A program made the translations under genes and the position numbers. Shown piece after piece: positions 24,665 to 39,083 of a stretch of DNA of 64,000 bases. The notes beneath the pieces are model-generated. The model was not told the origin of the DNA and did no database searches. It worked only from the letters and a program-made list of their open reading frames with translations. Source of the stretch: Panonychus citri (Eukaryota; Arthropoda; Arachnida; Trombidiformes; Tetranychidae); contig NW_026515548.1 in NCBI RefSeq assembly GCF_014898815.1, positions 1,036,501 to 1,100,500 of the forward strand, written 5' to 3'. Each line of letters opens with the position of its first letter. Positions within the stretch are counted from its first letter, which is position 1.

Positions 24665-24925
24665 ATGATCACTTCATCCTCATCCAAGTTCATCATCATC
24701 AACACACAAACACACAAACACACAACACAACACAACACAACACACTCCATCTCTCGCCATCATCGATGCATCCTTCATCTTCACCCCCTTTTTTTAACTT
24801 CATGCAACACCAACCATCATCAACACCAACAACAACACTTTCATCATCATAAATATACATAAAAACATCATCATCAACAAACCATCAAAGAAACATAAAA
24901 AAATCTTGTAGTAAAAACATCAACA

Positions 24926-24931
24926 AATAAA
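24926..24931 (+). promoter_or_regulatory. Putative poly(A) signal of VPK-1
   Basis: AATAAA 262 bases after the VPK-1 stop, at the end of a CA/ATC-rich 3'UTR that includes an (AACAC)n run near 24720-24745. Confidence 0.45.
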
Positions 24932-25450
24932 TTGATTCAGATGATAAAAGAAAGAGATGAAAAGAAATCAGAATTGATTGGAATGCAATTAACTGGACTC
25001 ATCACCATCTCCATCATCATCATCATCATCAACAACCATGGTGACCAATACTCTTTTTCCTCGATTCTCTCACCTTTCATCATCAACAGATCAAAATGCT
25101 TTATAAGATCAAACATGAAAATCTACTAATTATCAATTTTTTTGTTCCAATTATTATCAAGAAAACCGATTGAGTCCAAGCTCAAAAAATATGATTTCTT
25201 TTTCTTCTGAAAAGAGAACAGAATTTTTATATTTTCAAAACTTTCTCCATGCATTCCCTTAATTCTTGATAATAATTAACACTAATTAGTAATTAGTAAT
25301 TAATAGAAACACAAGAGACAATATGCCAATAACAATAACTTCAAATTCATCATCCGCTGTAAATGTACAGAGATTTGAAAGAGAAACGAGAAGAAAATGA
25401 TAAGAGAAGAGAGAAAAGAAGATGATGAAGATATGCAAATGAGAAGAAGA

Positions 25451-26260
25451 AGAGAAAGAAAGAAAAATGAGATGAGAATGAAAGAGAATGTATAAAGATG
25501 GAAGATAAAATGATCGATAGAATTTTTCTATTCTCTTTTTACCTGAATTCTTTTATCACTTCTCACCTTTACTCTCATTTTTAATTTTTTTTTCTTTTTT
25601 CTTCAAACTTTTCCAATTCTCTCTCATCACTAATCTTAATCTGATTCTCCCTTTTTAATCCTATCAATTTCTGATAATCTGTTAATCAACAACTCAAATC
25701 ATCATCATTATCAATTGCAAAGGTTAATTGATTTGCCATAAAAAAATTAAGAATAACAATTAAACATGGACAGTAAAAAAAGATCACTTTTTTTCCTCAT
25801 TGACCATTGCCAATTGGTCAGCTAATTAGCGGATCATTGAGCAATTAATTGTTGACCTGTTCAATTAACAAATACAGTCTAATGATGAAGGTTAAAGATT
25901 TGTTGACTAATTAGATTTGCAATTGTAAAAGTAAATTGTAATTTTTAATTATGCAAACAAACACCAATCGATTAATCTGATTACCTCCCAACTGACCATC
26001 AAATTGAAAGCAACAAGGGAATGTCCAGTTAATCAAGACAACGACGACGATTTCGAGCAAGGCAAAACAAACGAAACAAAAGCTAAAATCCCAATCACCT
26101 TTGACCTCTTCCCCACCCACTTCCACTTCCTCCTCCTTAGTGAACTTTTTTGTTTTTATATTAACATATTGAGTAGATTGTAAAAATATATCTGCAAACA
26201 TCATTAAAAATATTACACTTTCCATCATTTGCTTGTCACAAACATTATTTATCTCCATCC

Positions 26261-26308
<48 letters not shown>

Positions 26309-27393
26309 ACCTACAGTTATTTTATCCCCTCATTCAGCGATTGATAGTAAATAATATGATACAATCATTTAATTATCCACCCAAATCTTAAAAGTAAACA
26401 CAAGTAGATCTTATAATCGCCGCGGGCGATCAACCACCTCTTTCTCATCCACTTTAAGCTGACCACTCAAAGATTCATATCATCATATTGTTGACAGTTT
26501 TTCGGACATACAAATTACCATTTGAATCCATGATAAACTTGATCCTAATGACCAAGAGAGAGAGAGAGAGAGAGAGAGAGCGTAAATGAACTGAAAGTTC
26601 TTGCTCTTTGTTGATGATGATAAATGGTCGCGGACGTGAAAGTGACCTGAATCGCTTATGATAATGACGGTAAAAGGTTGGATATCTTGTTGATTATATT
26701 TATATTTACATTTAAACAATTCAGAAGCAATTTAGTTAAATTGGTTTAGCAAATCATCTTGAAAACAGGTCTCACCATCATCTTATTATAATGAGAGGTC
26801 AATTTTGTATCTTATTTCATCATCACCATTATTTTTAAGCAGCAAAATGATTACGATGACCAATAGCTATTAAAATTCAGTCTCACTGATGATGGGAAGT
26901 AAATTAATTGTTTTTTTTTACAATTACAACTACAATGTATTAAATTTCATTCCAATTATGATTGTCATCAAATTAAATTATCTGATTTACTCTCGTCATC
27001 ATATCAACACCCTTGCAACTTTGATTGTTGATCTGCTTTCAAGGGATCAGAAATTCAGGAAGATTTTTTTTCCTTCTTTTGATGAACAATTTTTGAAATA
27101 ATTTAATGTTAACAATCAGAATTTGATTGTGAAAAAGTTTAATTACAATTACCATGAATTGATCTTCTAATAGTACATTAAATTAAATGTTAAATTGTCA
27201 TTAAATTGTTACAAATTTAGTGAAAGCTTTGTTACTTTTTTTGAGCAATAAACTATTAGCGTTAAATTTTTTATTTGATTATTCAGTTTCATCATCATGA
27301 TAATCATGATGAATTCATCATCATTGAGCATATCATTTATTTTATCATTAATAAGATACGAACATGACTTTTTCTTGTTCTAATTGTTAGTGG
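25451..27393. other. 1.9 kb segment present only in the left arm
   Basis: The right arm joins directly from the counterpart of 25450 to that of 27394. The segment is AT-rich, with (CT)n at 26264-26297 and (GA)n at 26553-26580. A 117-residue minus-strand open frame (25911-26264) has no recognisable domain, and I do not support it as a gene. Insertion here or deletion in the right arm cannot be decided from one sequence. Confidence 0.6.
26264..26297. repeat. (CT)n microsatellite
   Basis: Seventeen uninterrupted CT units in the left-arm-only segment. Confidence 0.95.
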
Positions 27394-27666
27394 ATTGTTA
27401 TTCTCGACTGAATTTAGTGATTTACTTTTAGTGACACAACTGATTGTTGTCAATTATTGTTTGATGATGAACAACAATTAAACAAAAAGCAAAACAAAAC
27501 AAATTTTCATTATCATTTTTGAATAATAATTCAGAAAATAACTAAATAAATACTCAATTTATATGAAAACAAATCAATTAAGACAATGAAAACAGTTCTC
27601 ATTGAGATGTACATGTACATGTATCATGGTGATGATGATGATGATGATGGACAATAAACAAACTAA

Positions 27667-27912
27667 GTGAAAGTTATTGTTGATCAAATATCAACAGGTA
27701 ACCAAAAAAAGTTTCCAAACAATCAACAGATATTCAGAGCGAAAAAGGAGGAAGATGAAGAAAAAAGTGATCATCATCAAGAAAGATTCCTGAAAGAGAT
27801 AGAAAGTGATGATCATCAGGATGCAGATGAAGATGAAGATGAAGATGAAGATGAAGATGCTAAAAGAGGCATCAACGATATCGTGATAATCGTTGCAACG
27901 AAAAAATCGTAA
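27667..27912 (+). other. Acidic open frame shared by both inverted arms (left)
   Basis: An ATG-less open frame (first possible start is GTG) encodes a charged stretch: FRAKKEEDEEKSDHHQERF, then a (DE)n run and KRGINDIVIIVATKKS. The right-arm counterpart (48189-48410, minus) keeps the same frame although the GATGAA repeat differs by whole codons (eight residues shorter). It may be an exon of an unrecognised gene or a chance frame; no splice model is convincing. Confidence 0.2.
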
Positions 27913-27964
27913 TTCTAATATTACGAAAGCGGCATTAACGAAACTCTATCAAATGGTTTGCTCA

Positions 27965-29507
27965 TCAAGCCAGACAAATGACAATGATGATAAAAGATGA
28001 TCGAAGATGGAAGACAGAGAAGATAAGCAGAAGAAAGAGGAAAAGAAAGAAAAAAGAAAGAAGAAAAGAAAGAGGATTAGAAAAAGAAAGAGTGAGGAAA
28101 AGAGAGATGATTTTTTTTTCTTTCTTTTTTTTCGTACGTTCGATTTGATGTTTAAGTTCAATAGTCGCAATAAGGTTTGGTTTTAGATGTTGAGAATCGA
28201 TCGTCATCTTGAAATCGACTTTCGCTCTTTCATAAGCTCTTTCGATATGTAAATTGGTTCGATAAAGAAAAAAGGTCGTCGAGCTTTTCTAAACTCAGCT
28301 ACAGAATCAAACGAATCAGTTAAATGACAATCAAAAAGGAGTAACAATTAAACTGAATCAAGCTAATTGAGTGAACACAATCAGAAAGTAAATAGTCAAG
28401 TAAACACAATAAACTTGTTCAAATCCAAAACGTGAGTGATTTAAATTATCATCATCATTAGTTTTACCTTTTCAATTTTAATTCAATTGTTTTATTAATA
28501 AATTACTTTCCATTATGAAAGAAAACATAATCATTAATAATCATGCTAATTACTAATACTATTACTATTTACAACAATTAAACAATCTACCAATTAACTA
28601 ACCATAGAAAGTGTTAGTTTGTTATTAACATTACATTATAATTGTCAAGTATTAACTTGGTGTCATTTCAATTTTCTCATTATGATTAACAATTCAAGTT
28701 GAACAATTAAATTAAATTATTACATTCGTCATTTCCTTTTCTCTTGATTAGACTTAATTAACTCTTTTCGATCACATAAATTAGTGGTTACTATTTATAA
28801 ATTGGGTATGATTACAATTATGTTTGTGTGTGTGTGGATTAAAATATAAAAAGAAAGTAAATTAAATTAAATTAATTAATCAACGCAATTAAACAAATGG
28901 AAAGTCACCTCATTCACAACAATATTGAAAGACAAAGATTAAGTTGCTCTCATTTACTTTCATCAAATCGAGAGTCTATTTTTATGATTAATTCATTGAG
29001 CATAATTATCAACATTATATTATGTTATCTAATTAGCATCAATTGATGAGAAGATGATGATGATGATGATGATGATTAGCTAATTGTGATTGTAATTGTA
29101 AGTGTTTTTTTCCAACTAATTGTTTGATTTGAGATAAAAATGATTTTCCCTTTTTTTGCTCATTCTAATCAAATATCAATTGATTATATCGATTAGTGAT
29201 TAGGTAAACTGCCGACGGCACTTTGGGTTTGGTTGGTTTAAAAAAGGATTTAGTTCATTAGAAACACAAACATGTTCAGTTGTATTAATTTACTTTTACT
29301 TATTAATATTAATTGAGTTCTGATTATTATTATTATTACCTTATTTTCGTCGAGTCAATTTTAAGGTAATCGAGGTGGGAAAATGAGGAAGAAGAGGAAC
29401 AAGAGGAGAGATCGTGGTGGTGGGAGGTAAAGTCTTGATCGAATCTGAAACCAGTAGGAACTGTGAGACTAAGATTAGAATAATCGACTCAGGTGTTCGT
29501 TTTTATA
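27965..29507 (-). other. Candidate transcription unit, left-arm copy (unrecognised)
   Basis: On the minus strand TATAAAAA (29507-29500) precedes a likely non-coding exon ending at 29340 before GTAATA. A second exon after a CTGTAG acceptor contains ATG at 28207, opening MTIDSQHLKPNLIATIELKH. That start continues for 80 codons in this copy, with the last half encoded by a CT-rich simple repeat. I do not recognise the protein, and the real coding length is doubtful because the frame beyond about residue 30 differs between the two arms. Confidence 0.3.
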
Positions 29508-29639
29508 GCTCAAGTTCCGGTTTAAAGATCGATCTTTTTTTCTCTCGACTTTTTCTCTTCACGTAAAACTTGACCATTGGTCAGCAAGACAATCGACTCG
29601 ACTAACCGACGAATTAATTAACTGCAATAGATAAATTAG

Positions 29640-32600
29640 TTATCCAACCTATCGAGTCAACTTCGATTCTCTGATCGAATCGATTTGAAAAAGATCACAA
29701 GAACTGAGTTTTTCCATCTCAAGACTAATCCTTTTAACCCTTTACCTTTCGCTTGATTTGATTATAATCGATTGAATTTCTCACTTGATTAGCGATAATC
29801 AAATAATCGGATACTTCACGATTAATTTTCCATTTAAATTGAGCTAATCGCTTTCAATTAATTGTAATAACAAAAACTTTCTGTTTAACTATCAAAATCA
29901 ACGATAAACAATAACAACAACAACAAGAAAAAACAGAATTAAATTTTCCGTGATTTAGATTATGATTATAATTTTAGATTGATCAGAATTAATAATCAAC
30001 CAAAGTTATTATTAAATTGATACCTTAATTTACCGTTAAACTATTAACTACAACAATCTATTTCCATCATTTGAAATGGCAACAATTTAATGATAATAAT
30101 AATAAAATATTGATGAAGAATCAAGGAAAAAAAAGTTTTAATCTTATTTTTTTCATTAATCTACAACAAGATTAACCAACTGATTAAATCATCAGCATCA
30201 TCATCATCATGAAAATAGATTAAAAAATGAAAGTGATACTTTAATCATTTCATCAACAACCAAAGCTTCATAAAAGTTTTACTTTAATTTGGTTGACCAA
30301 TAAACAATCTATGAGATGGACAATTAAATTAATGATGTTGATTGACGACACGAACTCATTTGGTAAATTGTATCAAATTGTGGGTCGAATCGGTAATTCA
30401 GTGAAACTTGATTATCATATAATCATAGTTATCATCAATCATTAATTTGATTCTCTCTCTCGTCTCTCTATTATCATTATAACAATTGTAGTATTCATTT
30501 TAATCATGCTGATCAACACTAATTTCCGGTTCAATCAAATTTAAATTACAATGGACGATTACTTTAATTGTAATCACTTTTTCATGTTTACTATTATCAT
30601 AATCGTTACCATTATCATTAAGAAAACAAAATGATAGAAGAAATGAAAAACAAATTATCTCATTCTGTCTTCTTCTTCATCTTCTTTTATCATCTTTATC
30701 ATCTTATGGCTATTCGAAGTAAATTAGAACTTTTCTTTAGAGAGTGAACTCGAATTGTTCTAAAAGCAAGTTCGATGCCTCAAGTAGCTCCATCTTTTTC
30801 TTATTTTCAACAAACTGAGAAACTTTTTTGTTTCATTTCATTTGTTTATCGAAGTTGCGATTTTTTCTGCTCCATTAATACAATAAACTAGTTCCGGTTT
30901 CCAAATGTCGTCAATTGTTATCATCATTATCATTTAAATCATAGGGTTATTAATGTTAATTTGAAAGTTTTCTAATAGTGAGAGAGAAGCAACAAAACTT
31001 TCTATTCTTTTTGTATTAATAGAGTTACAAACCAGGAAAAAAAAGGAGAAACAAAGTTGAGATTAAATTGCCTGAGGGTTTAGTTTAATCAACGGAACTT
31101 ACAATTATTACAATCAACAATTAAGGTGTAACAACAACCAAGATTCTAATAGTTTATGTGCACTAATCCAGTGCTTAGACTCGATTATTAGATTTTTTTA
31201 TTATTCGTATAAGAATTTTTCTCAGTTTATCGGCGATTCCATGAGAGAATTGTTTTCACCTTTCTGATATTGAGGTGAGATATTGACCATGTTTACAGTT
31301 ACAGATTAAGATGATAAACTGATGATTTGTGATACAAAAAGTGAGAGTTATTTTGATTCCATGTGAATGATATTATTTTATGGCCTTCGACCCAATTTCT
31401 TTATCATATCTGATTGTTGATCGATTTGTGTGGTTATGGTAATTGAATTAAAGAAGAAGATGGCGGAAAAAAGTTCAATTAACAACCGGAGGCTTTTAAA
31501 ACCCTGGAGAGGTGAAAGTGTAAAAGAGAAACTTTAGAATCAGATTAATAAATGGCAATTAGCTGATTAATCGGAATAACTGTTAATTCTTGAAGAAGTT
31601 GAAACAGAAAAAGACACAAATCGATAACTTAATCGGGTCATTAAACTTTCTCTTCTTCACTTCTTCTCTTATTCTTTTCCATTATTCAATTAATCGACAA
31701 TCAAATTAATCAGTTAAGATCCTGGTCACTCATCGAGTTTACGAAAAGGAGAAAAAAACACCAATAAGGTGGAGAAAGTGTCGAGAAAAGAGGGAGTCTC
31801 GAATTTTCGATGGAAAGTGAAAATAAGAGAGAGAGAGAGAGAAGATTCTAATTGATAGATTTATTTATTATCGAACATCAAATTAAAGTAACTTCCTTTT
31901 AAAGATTCATACCCTGAAAGACTGGGTCAGTTTCACTTTTGACCAGTAACGCTACTCGAACAAGTGACCTCGATGAGATATTATGGAAAGAAATATTTTT
32001 CCTTATGATATTTGTGTACACAAATATTGAATAGCCACTGGCTATTAATCAATCAATAGTCACTATTGATTATTTTTGTAAAATATAAATAATTATTTCT
32101 AATTTAATATAATTAACGTTTGTATTACTGTGTATCGGAAGGAAGTGATTCGAGAAGGTAATTAATTAACTGTTTCATGCTGTGAATGGAGAAAATTGTA
32201 AAAAAAGCAAAAGTATAAATTATATCTAAATGGTGATAGGAAATAATTTGATTTCTATCAACAATAAAACAATACGATGATAATATTATGTTTAGTTAAT
32301 CGTGTAAGCCATTACGATTGACCAGTGGATAGTAAAAGGTTTGAAACATTAGATTGTCAAATTTATGATCAGTAATCTTGTTACTTTGTTTTTAATCTCG
32401 ATCATCTCATTATTACTTATTGTTCCGGTTGTTGATACTTCCTCTTATAATATTAATACCCTGAAAGACTGGGTCAGTTTCACTTTTGACCTGTTAAAAG
32501 TAATCAAAAAATAACCTTAGGGCATAACGATGATGATACTAACTTTTTCCTCCTCATATTGATATTTATTTATCGCTTACAGTAATTAACAGGTAGATAA

Positions 32601-33060
32601 TCATAATCATAATCATAATCATATTTGTAACTGTAGCAGATTAATAATCTAATTCAATTGATAGAAAGAAAGAAAAAAAAATTCTTTGATTGTTATTTGA
32701 TTTCAATTATCGGAAGGAAGTAAATTGTTAGGATATTGTTGTTGATCATGTTGTTGTTGTTGTTTGTGTGGTGAAAGTGGGAAGATAAACAATTTGGTTA
32801 ATTGTTAATTGTTGGTACATGTAAATTAAATGTTATTTGAGTTAATTGTAACTCCTACTCTCTGATTGGGTTGATCGTGTTGGTTGTGGCTTCCTATTGT
32901 TATATTTTTAGCAATTAACAAGCAACAACATCATCATTGATCAAATCAACAGAATTGCAATCAAAATATAATTTTATGGACGAAGATAATTGTTGCAATG
33001 ATAATGATAATGATCATGGTTAACTATTGAAATTAAAACAATTAGCTCAAAAAAAACTAT
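29640..33060. repeat. VPK-2 upstream unit A
   Basis: First of two tandem units upstream of VPK-2. It shares 29645-30500 with 33255-34170, 31395-31960 with 34680-35240, and 32450-33050 with 35213-35820, and parts of VPK-1 upstream DNA (16660-17030, 18066-18740). The portion 30540-31390 is particular to this unit. I see no supportable exon. Confidence 0.85.
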
Positions 33061-34059
33061 TGAGACTTCAACTGATTGATACGATAACTTTGAACTTCAC
33101 TTCCGTTGATTATCATCAATCATTATTATACTACCTAAGAATCAACAATTCACAAAAATTGTCAGTTGTATATTAAAAATATTAGTTATAAGCTTAGGTG
33201 ATTTTAATTTTTCTCGTTAAGGGAATCTTCATCTTTACCTTCGACCTTCCTAACGATTTTTAAGTCGACTTCGATTCACTGATCGAATTGATTTAAAAAA
33301 AGATCACAAGAACTGAGTTTTCCATCTCAAGACTAATCCTTTTAACCCTTTACCTTTCGCCTTGATTTGATTATAATCGATTGAATTTCTCACTTGATTA
33401 GCGATAATCAAATAATCGGATACTTCACGATTTATTTTCCATTTAAATTGAGCTAATCGCTTTCAATTAATTGTAATAACAAAAACTTTCTGTTTAACTA
33501 TCAAAATCAACGATAAACAATAACAACAACAACAAGAAAAAACAGAATTAAATTTTCCGTGATTTAGATTATGATTATAATTTTAGATTGATCAGAATTA
33601 ATAATCAACCAAAGTTATTATTAAATTGATACCTTAATTTACCGTTAAACTATTAACTACAACAATCTATTTCCATCATTTGAAATGGCAACAATTTAAT
33701 GATAATAATAATAAAATATTGATGAAGAATCAAGGAAAAAAAAGTTTTAATCTTATTTTTTTTCATTAATCTACAACAAGATTAACCAACTGATTAAATC
33801 ATCATCATCATCATCATCATGAAAATAGATTAAAAAATGAAAGTGATACTTTAATCATTTCATCAACAACCAAAGCTTCATAAAAGTTTTACTTTAATTT
33901 GGTTGACCAATAAACAATCTATGAGATGGACAATTAAATTAATGATGTTGATTGACGACACGAACTCATTTGGTAAATTGTATCAAATTGTGGGTCGAAT
34001 CGGTAATTCAGTGAAACTTGATTATCATATAATCATAGTTATCATCAATCATTAATTTG

Positions 34060-34061
<2 letters not shown>

Positions 34062-34107
<46 letters not shown>
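34062..34107. repeat. Expanded (CT)n tract in unit B
   Basis: About 23 CT units, against about six at the matching place in unit A (near 30450-30462), so the expansion came after the duplication. Confidence 0.95.
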
Positions 34108-34113
<6 letters not shown>

Positions 34114-34151
34114 CTATTATCATTATAACAATTTTAGTATTCATTTTAATC

Positions 34152-34580
34152 ATGCTGATCAACACTAATTTCCGGTTCAATCAAATAGCTCTAGAACAAT
34201 ACTATTATTCCTACTCTAAAGCTTTCGTAGTGTATCTTAGCTCATTCTGCTTAAATTTTTTGAACTTTTCTATCTGGATGCATACAGGAAAGGGTCGAAT
34301 TCCCTATGAAATCGAATCAATCGAATTGAATCAAGACTTTCTTCAGATTATTAAAACTATCAATATTTTCATTATTGTTCACAACACTCAAGATCAAGAT
34401 CACGAACGGTCGTGGATAACTGAAGAATTGCATTTAAATATCCAAAATAGTAATGTAAATCATCTGGTGATCGTTATTAATTTGAAACAAAAAAGATCAT
34501 CTTCATATATCATCTTTGATATTATACATGTATTAGTAGTAGAGTTACAGAACAAGAGAAAAGAGGAACAAAGTTTCTGA
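34152..34580 (+). other. 142-codon open frame, unrecognised
   Basis: Long for this AT-rich DNA, with ATG start (MLINTNFRFNQIALEQYYYS). It begins in sequence shared with unit A and runs into unit B-only sequence. The composition is Ile/Asn/Ser-rich as expected from random AT-rich translation, and no domain is visible. Probably not a gene. Confidence 0.15.
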
Positions 34581-35115
34581 TAAAATCGCTTGGATTTAAT
34601 CAACGGAACGGACAATGACTATGATCAACAGTTATGGTGAGACGACAATCAACAGGATTGTATTTTTTGAATGATACTCCATTTATCATATCTGATTGTT
34701 GATCGATTTGTGTGGTTATGGTAATTGAATTAAAGAAGAAGATGGCGGAAAAAAGTTCAATTAACAACCGGAGGCTTATAAAACCCTGGAGAGGTGAAAG
34801 TGTAAAAGAGAAACTTTGGAATCAGATTAATAAATGGCAATTAGCTGATTAATCGGAATAACTGTTAATTCTTGAAAAGGTTGAAACAGAAAAAGACACA
34901 AATCGATAACTTATTCGGGTCATTAAACTTTCTCTTCTTCACTTCTTCACTTCTTCTCTTATTCTTTTCCATTATTCAATTAATCGACAATCAAATTAAT
35001 CAGTTAAGATTCTGGTCACTCATTGAGTTTACGAAAAGGAGAAAAAAACACCAATAAGGTGGAGAAAGTGTCGAGAAAAGTGGGAGTCTCGAATTTTCGA
35101 TGGAAAGTGAAAATA

Positions 35116-35146
<31 letters not shown>

Positions 35147-35829
35147 GAGAAGATTCTAATTGATAGATAGATTTATTTATTATCGAACATCAAATTAAAG
35201 TAACTTCCTTTTAAAGATTCATACCCTGAAAGACTGGGTCAGTTTCACTTTTGACCTGTTAAAAGTAACCAAAAAATAACCTCAGGGCATAACGATGATG
35301 ATACTAACTTTTTCCTCCTCATATTGATATTTATTCATCGCTTACAGTAATTAACAGGTAGATAATCATAATCATAATCATATTTGTAACTGTAGCAGAT
35401 TAATAATCTAATTCAATTGATAGAACAGAATGAAAAAAAATTCTTTGATTGTTATTTGATTTCAATTATCGGAAGGAAGTAAATTGTTGGACTATTGTTG
35501 CTTGTGTGGTGAAAGTGGGAAGATAAATAATTTGGTCAATTGTTGATAAAATGCGTTTACATGTAAATTAAATGTTATTTGAGTTAATTGTAACTCCTAC
35601 TCTCTGATTGGGTTGATTGTGTTGTTGTGGTTTCCTATTGTTATATCTTACCAATCAACAAGTACCAACATCATTGATCAGTAATCGCTAATCAATGATA
35701 CTTAATCAATAACAACATCGCGTTGAAATACATTTATGAACGAAGATAATTGTTGCAATGATAATGATCATGATTAACTGTTTAAATTAAAAAAATTTGC
35801 ACAAAAAAGAGGCAAAAACTATTGAGATA

Positions 35830-38800
35830 TCAATTGATTGATTACATAACTTTGAACTTTCTCAAATCAAGTCAACAATTAATTTCTCGCCTAAAAACTG
35901 AATCAAAATATCAATTAATTGCTAAAAATATCTAAACATTTATCTGCCGTCAATCACGTAGCTATGTCAAAGTCAATAGAATGGCCATTGGTCAAGCAAG
36001 ACGGAAAAGTAACCGCAACAACTCAGGTCAATTTCATCTAATCACAAACCAATTCGAAACAATTTAATTCAATCAATCTTAACAAAGTCTCGAACTGAAC
36101 AAAAGTGTACTATCGTTTTCACGACTAAAGTAGCAGACAATTAAACGAACCTATTAAATCGAACCTTGAAGAAATTTTCTACGCTCAAACAGTCAACCAA
36201 CAATTAGAAACCCATCACTGATTAACAATCTAATTAACTGACAATAAGAACTAATCGTGAAAAGAGCGACATCTGATGAAAAATCGGTGAAACTCACGAT
36301 TAAAATGTTTACCGTTATCTTAAAGTTTTTGTTTTTCGTCAATTGTTATCAATTGATCATCTTAATTGTTGATTCATATCACTTTCTCATTTAATACTTT
36401 CATCTTGATTCTAACAATTAGATTGAAGTAAAAAACCAAGTTTTCGATTTTTTTCCGTGATAATTTTTTCTCCATTTATATTTAGTTTCAATTCAATAAT
36501 AGGAATTAACAATTAATTGATATTAATAGAAAAAGAAACAGAACTTTTTTTCATTAAATGATCAATTCTTATTCTTCGGCTCTATTACTATGATTTTATC
36601 AGTACAATGATAAGAAAACTGATTCGGGAATCGGTTTTGAATCAATTGACCAATCGGTTGATCAGCTAGAATTATAAGATTACAATAATTAGATAATCAA
36701 ATGTCACGATTAAGTAAATGGAAAGGTAATCAATTAGCTTCTTGAAGATTAAATTTAAATCAAATTGATTAGATTAACCATTGAAAATGATTAACTACAA
36801 AAGGGAAAGCAAATATATAATATAAAAGTTTCATTGTTTGATAATAATAATTCAATAATCATGATTAAGTTATCATGTTATTGATGAAAATGATGCTCAT
36901 CATTTAATATAATGATAACTGTTTTTCATGCTCAATCTTAATGATTAACTTGTTTTTACCATGTAAATGTAATTACAATTTGATTTAGTAGCAATCAATT
37001 GATGTTGGTGGTCATTTAGCTTTTAAATTTAGAGACTATTGTTAAATTAAATTGTTAATAAATTGTTGAAACAATTGATCAACAGATTGAGAAAAGGAAA
37101 ACAACCTCAACCTTTGAATTGTAAACTTTATATATATTTTGTTTTCTCTAATCAATTGATTATTATTATTACTTTTTGGTTACAATTAGAATCAATTGTT
37201 TTCATCATAATCAGTGTAACAATTTATCGTTAATTAGTTGTTGTTAGTTAATTGTAAACTCTTTGTTTCTTGATTGTTCACCAAACAATTAGAGAAAGAC
37301 ATTTTTCCAACATTCTAATAACAAAAAATAATTATTTTCATACAAACCAAAAATCATTTCAAGCTTATTCAATTGGAATCAAATTTAATTTAGTTACTTA
37401 TTGTACTAATCTGATTGTGGTAATCTAATGTTAAGCTAATTAATTGATGATTTAGATGGTGATTAGCTTGGCCTTAACTTAATTCTTTATATCAACAGGG
37501 AAAAAACAACAACATGAACAATTTATTTTGATTACGACAAAAAAATCATCACAATTAAGGTTTTTTTTTGTGAAAACCGAGAAAAAAAGTTTCTGTTTTA
37601 TTAATATCGTAGTAATCAGTTAATCATGATACGGATTAACAACGATTGAACTTTAACAATTAATCAAATGGAAAAAGATTATCATAGCAAATGATGAACT
37701 GTAAAGTTTTACCTGGACAATTTAATACAGTTACAAATGTAATTAACTGATTTAATTAACCTTGATCGCGAAGTAGCATCGCTGATTTGACTAATTAAGA
37801 TGACAGAGTGAGATTAAATTAGCGTGCAAATTATTAATCTGATGAGTTAAATGAGTGTATTAAGTTTCATATGGTCAATATTTTGCTCGTTAATCTGATT
37901 AGTTAATGGTCAACAATTAAAACCAAGAAAATCAACAAAAAAAACTGACCAGTTAATTGTGATTAAATTTAAGATAAGGATAAAAACAATAAGCAAACAA
38001 TTTGAATACATATTTCCTGTTATTGATTGAGCGTTTTAATTGTTTCATTCAAATGATCAAACAATTAATTAGATTGATTAATCTAATTTACTTCGCTTCA
38101 ATGAATTGTGATCATTAACGATGATTAACAATTAGAAATCAACTTTTCAATTAGATAATTAGATTGAAATGAAGAAATTGAAAAGAAAGGAAAATAAAAT
38201 TAAATAAATTATATCAAATTTTACTTTTAATTGTGATTATCAATAAGTAACAATCAACAATTAACACTTACAATTAAACTCCTAAACCATGAATAATATT
38301 GCTAATATAATATCAAGTGTGACAATTAAATAATAATCATAACAATCAAACATAAGGATCGAGTGTAATATTAATAATTTTGATTGTTTAAATCAATCAA
38401 TTGAAACCAATTAATTAACACTTGATTATAATCTGAAAAATAAACAAAAAATTGATTTGATTTAATTCAGTTAATTAGAGTTAATCAAATCAACTTTTTC
38501 CCTGTTGATTAATATGAGAAAAAACTTTCGATTTCTTAATTTGATTTGAGATTTAAATTGTTGAGATAATAATAATAATTTGGATGTTGATTGTTGTGTT
38601 TAATGATTAAACTTGTGATTATATTTGGCTAACTGATTAAGAGACTTTTTTTTTATTACTTCGATGGTAATAATCATGTCGATAGCCTGAGGGAAGCGTT
38701 TTTTTAATCAATACTTTGAGAAAGTGTATCATCAAAGTATCAGGTTTAATTAGGAGCAGATTGAATATCTATTTTATTTGCATCTTTCGCTACAGGGTTA

Positions 38801-39046
38801 ATCATGAAACATCATTCAATCAGCGGAATATTTATTAATAATGATTGAATAATAAAAGATTAGCAATCAGATCGATGATGTGATAAAATTTCAAATTTTC
38901 CATTCGAATAGTTAAAAAATTCAATTCGAAAATCAATTATCACGAAGCATCAAGAATTGGATCTATGATAAGTCCAGTATTCGGATTCAAAAGTTACAAG
39001 AACTTTGGTTACTATGATTGACCAGAATTTAGGTTAAAACCTAGCA

Positions 39047-39083
<37 letters not shown>

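Larger units (their letters stand above)
23874..29584 (+). repeat. Left arm of large inverted duplication
   Basis: Matches 46535-49952 in reverse complement. The outer boundary is at tttaggccatt (23874), matching tggcctaaaat near 49952; the other boundary is near cttgaccattggtc (about 29570-29584), matching gaccgatggtcaag near 46537. The arm contains the VPK-1 last exon, its 3'UTR, and a candidate transcription unit on the opposite strand. It has two segments the right arm lacks, about 25060-25245 and 25451-27393. Confidence 0.9.
33240..35830. repeat. VPK-2 upstream unit B
   Basis: Second tandem unit, shorter than unit A. Where unit A has 30540-31390, this one has about 500 different bases (34187-34670) containing a 142-codon open frame. 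The (CT)n tract is much longer than in unit A. Confidence 0.85.

Noticed and set aside
24665..24862. 65-codon frame after the VPK-1 stop
   Set aside because: Low-complexity His/Thr/Ser translation of the CA- and ATC-rich 3'UTR.
34290..34310. GGGTCGAATTCCC as a tRNA B-box
   Set aside because: A simple palindrome with no A-box or cloverleaf around it.
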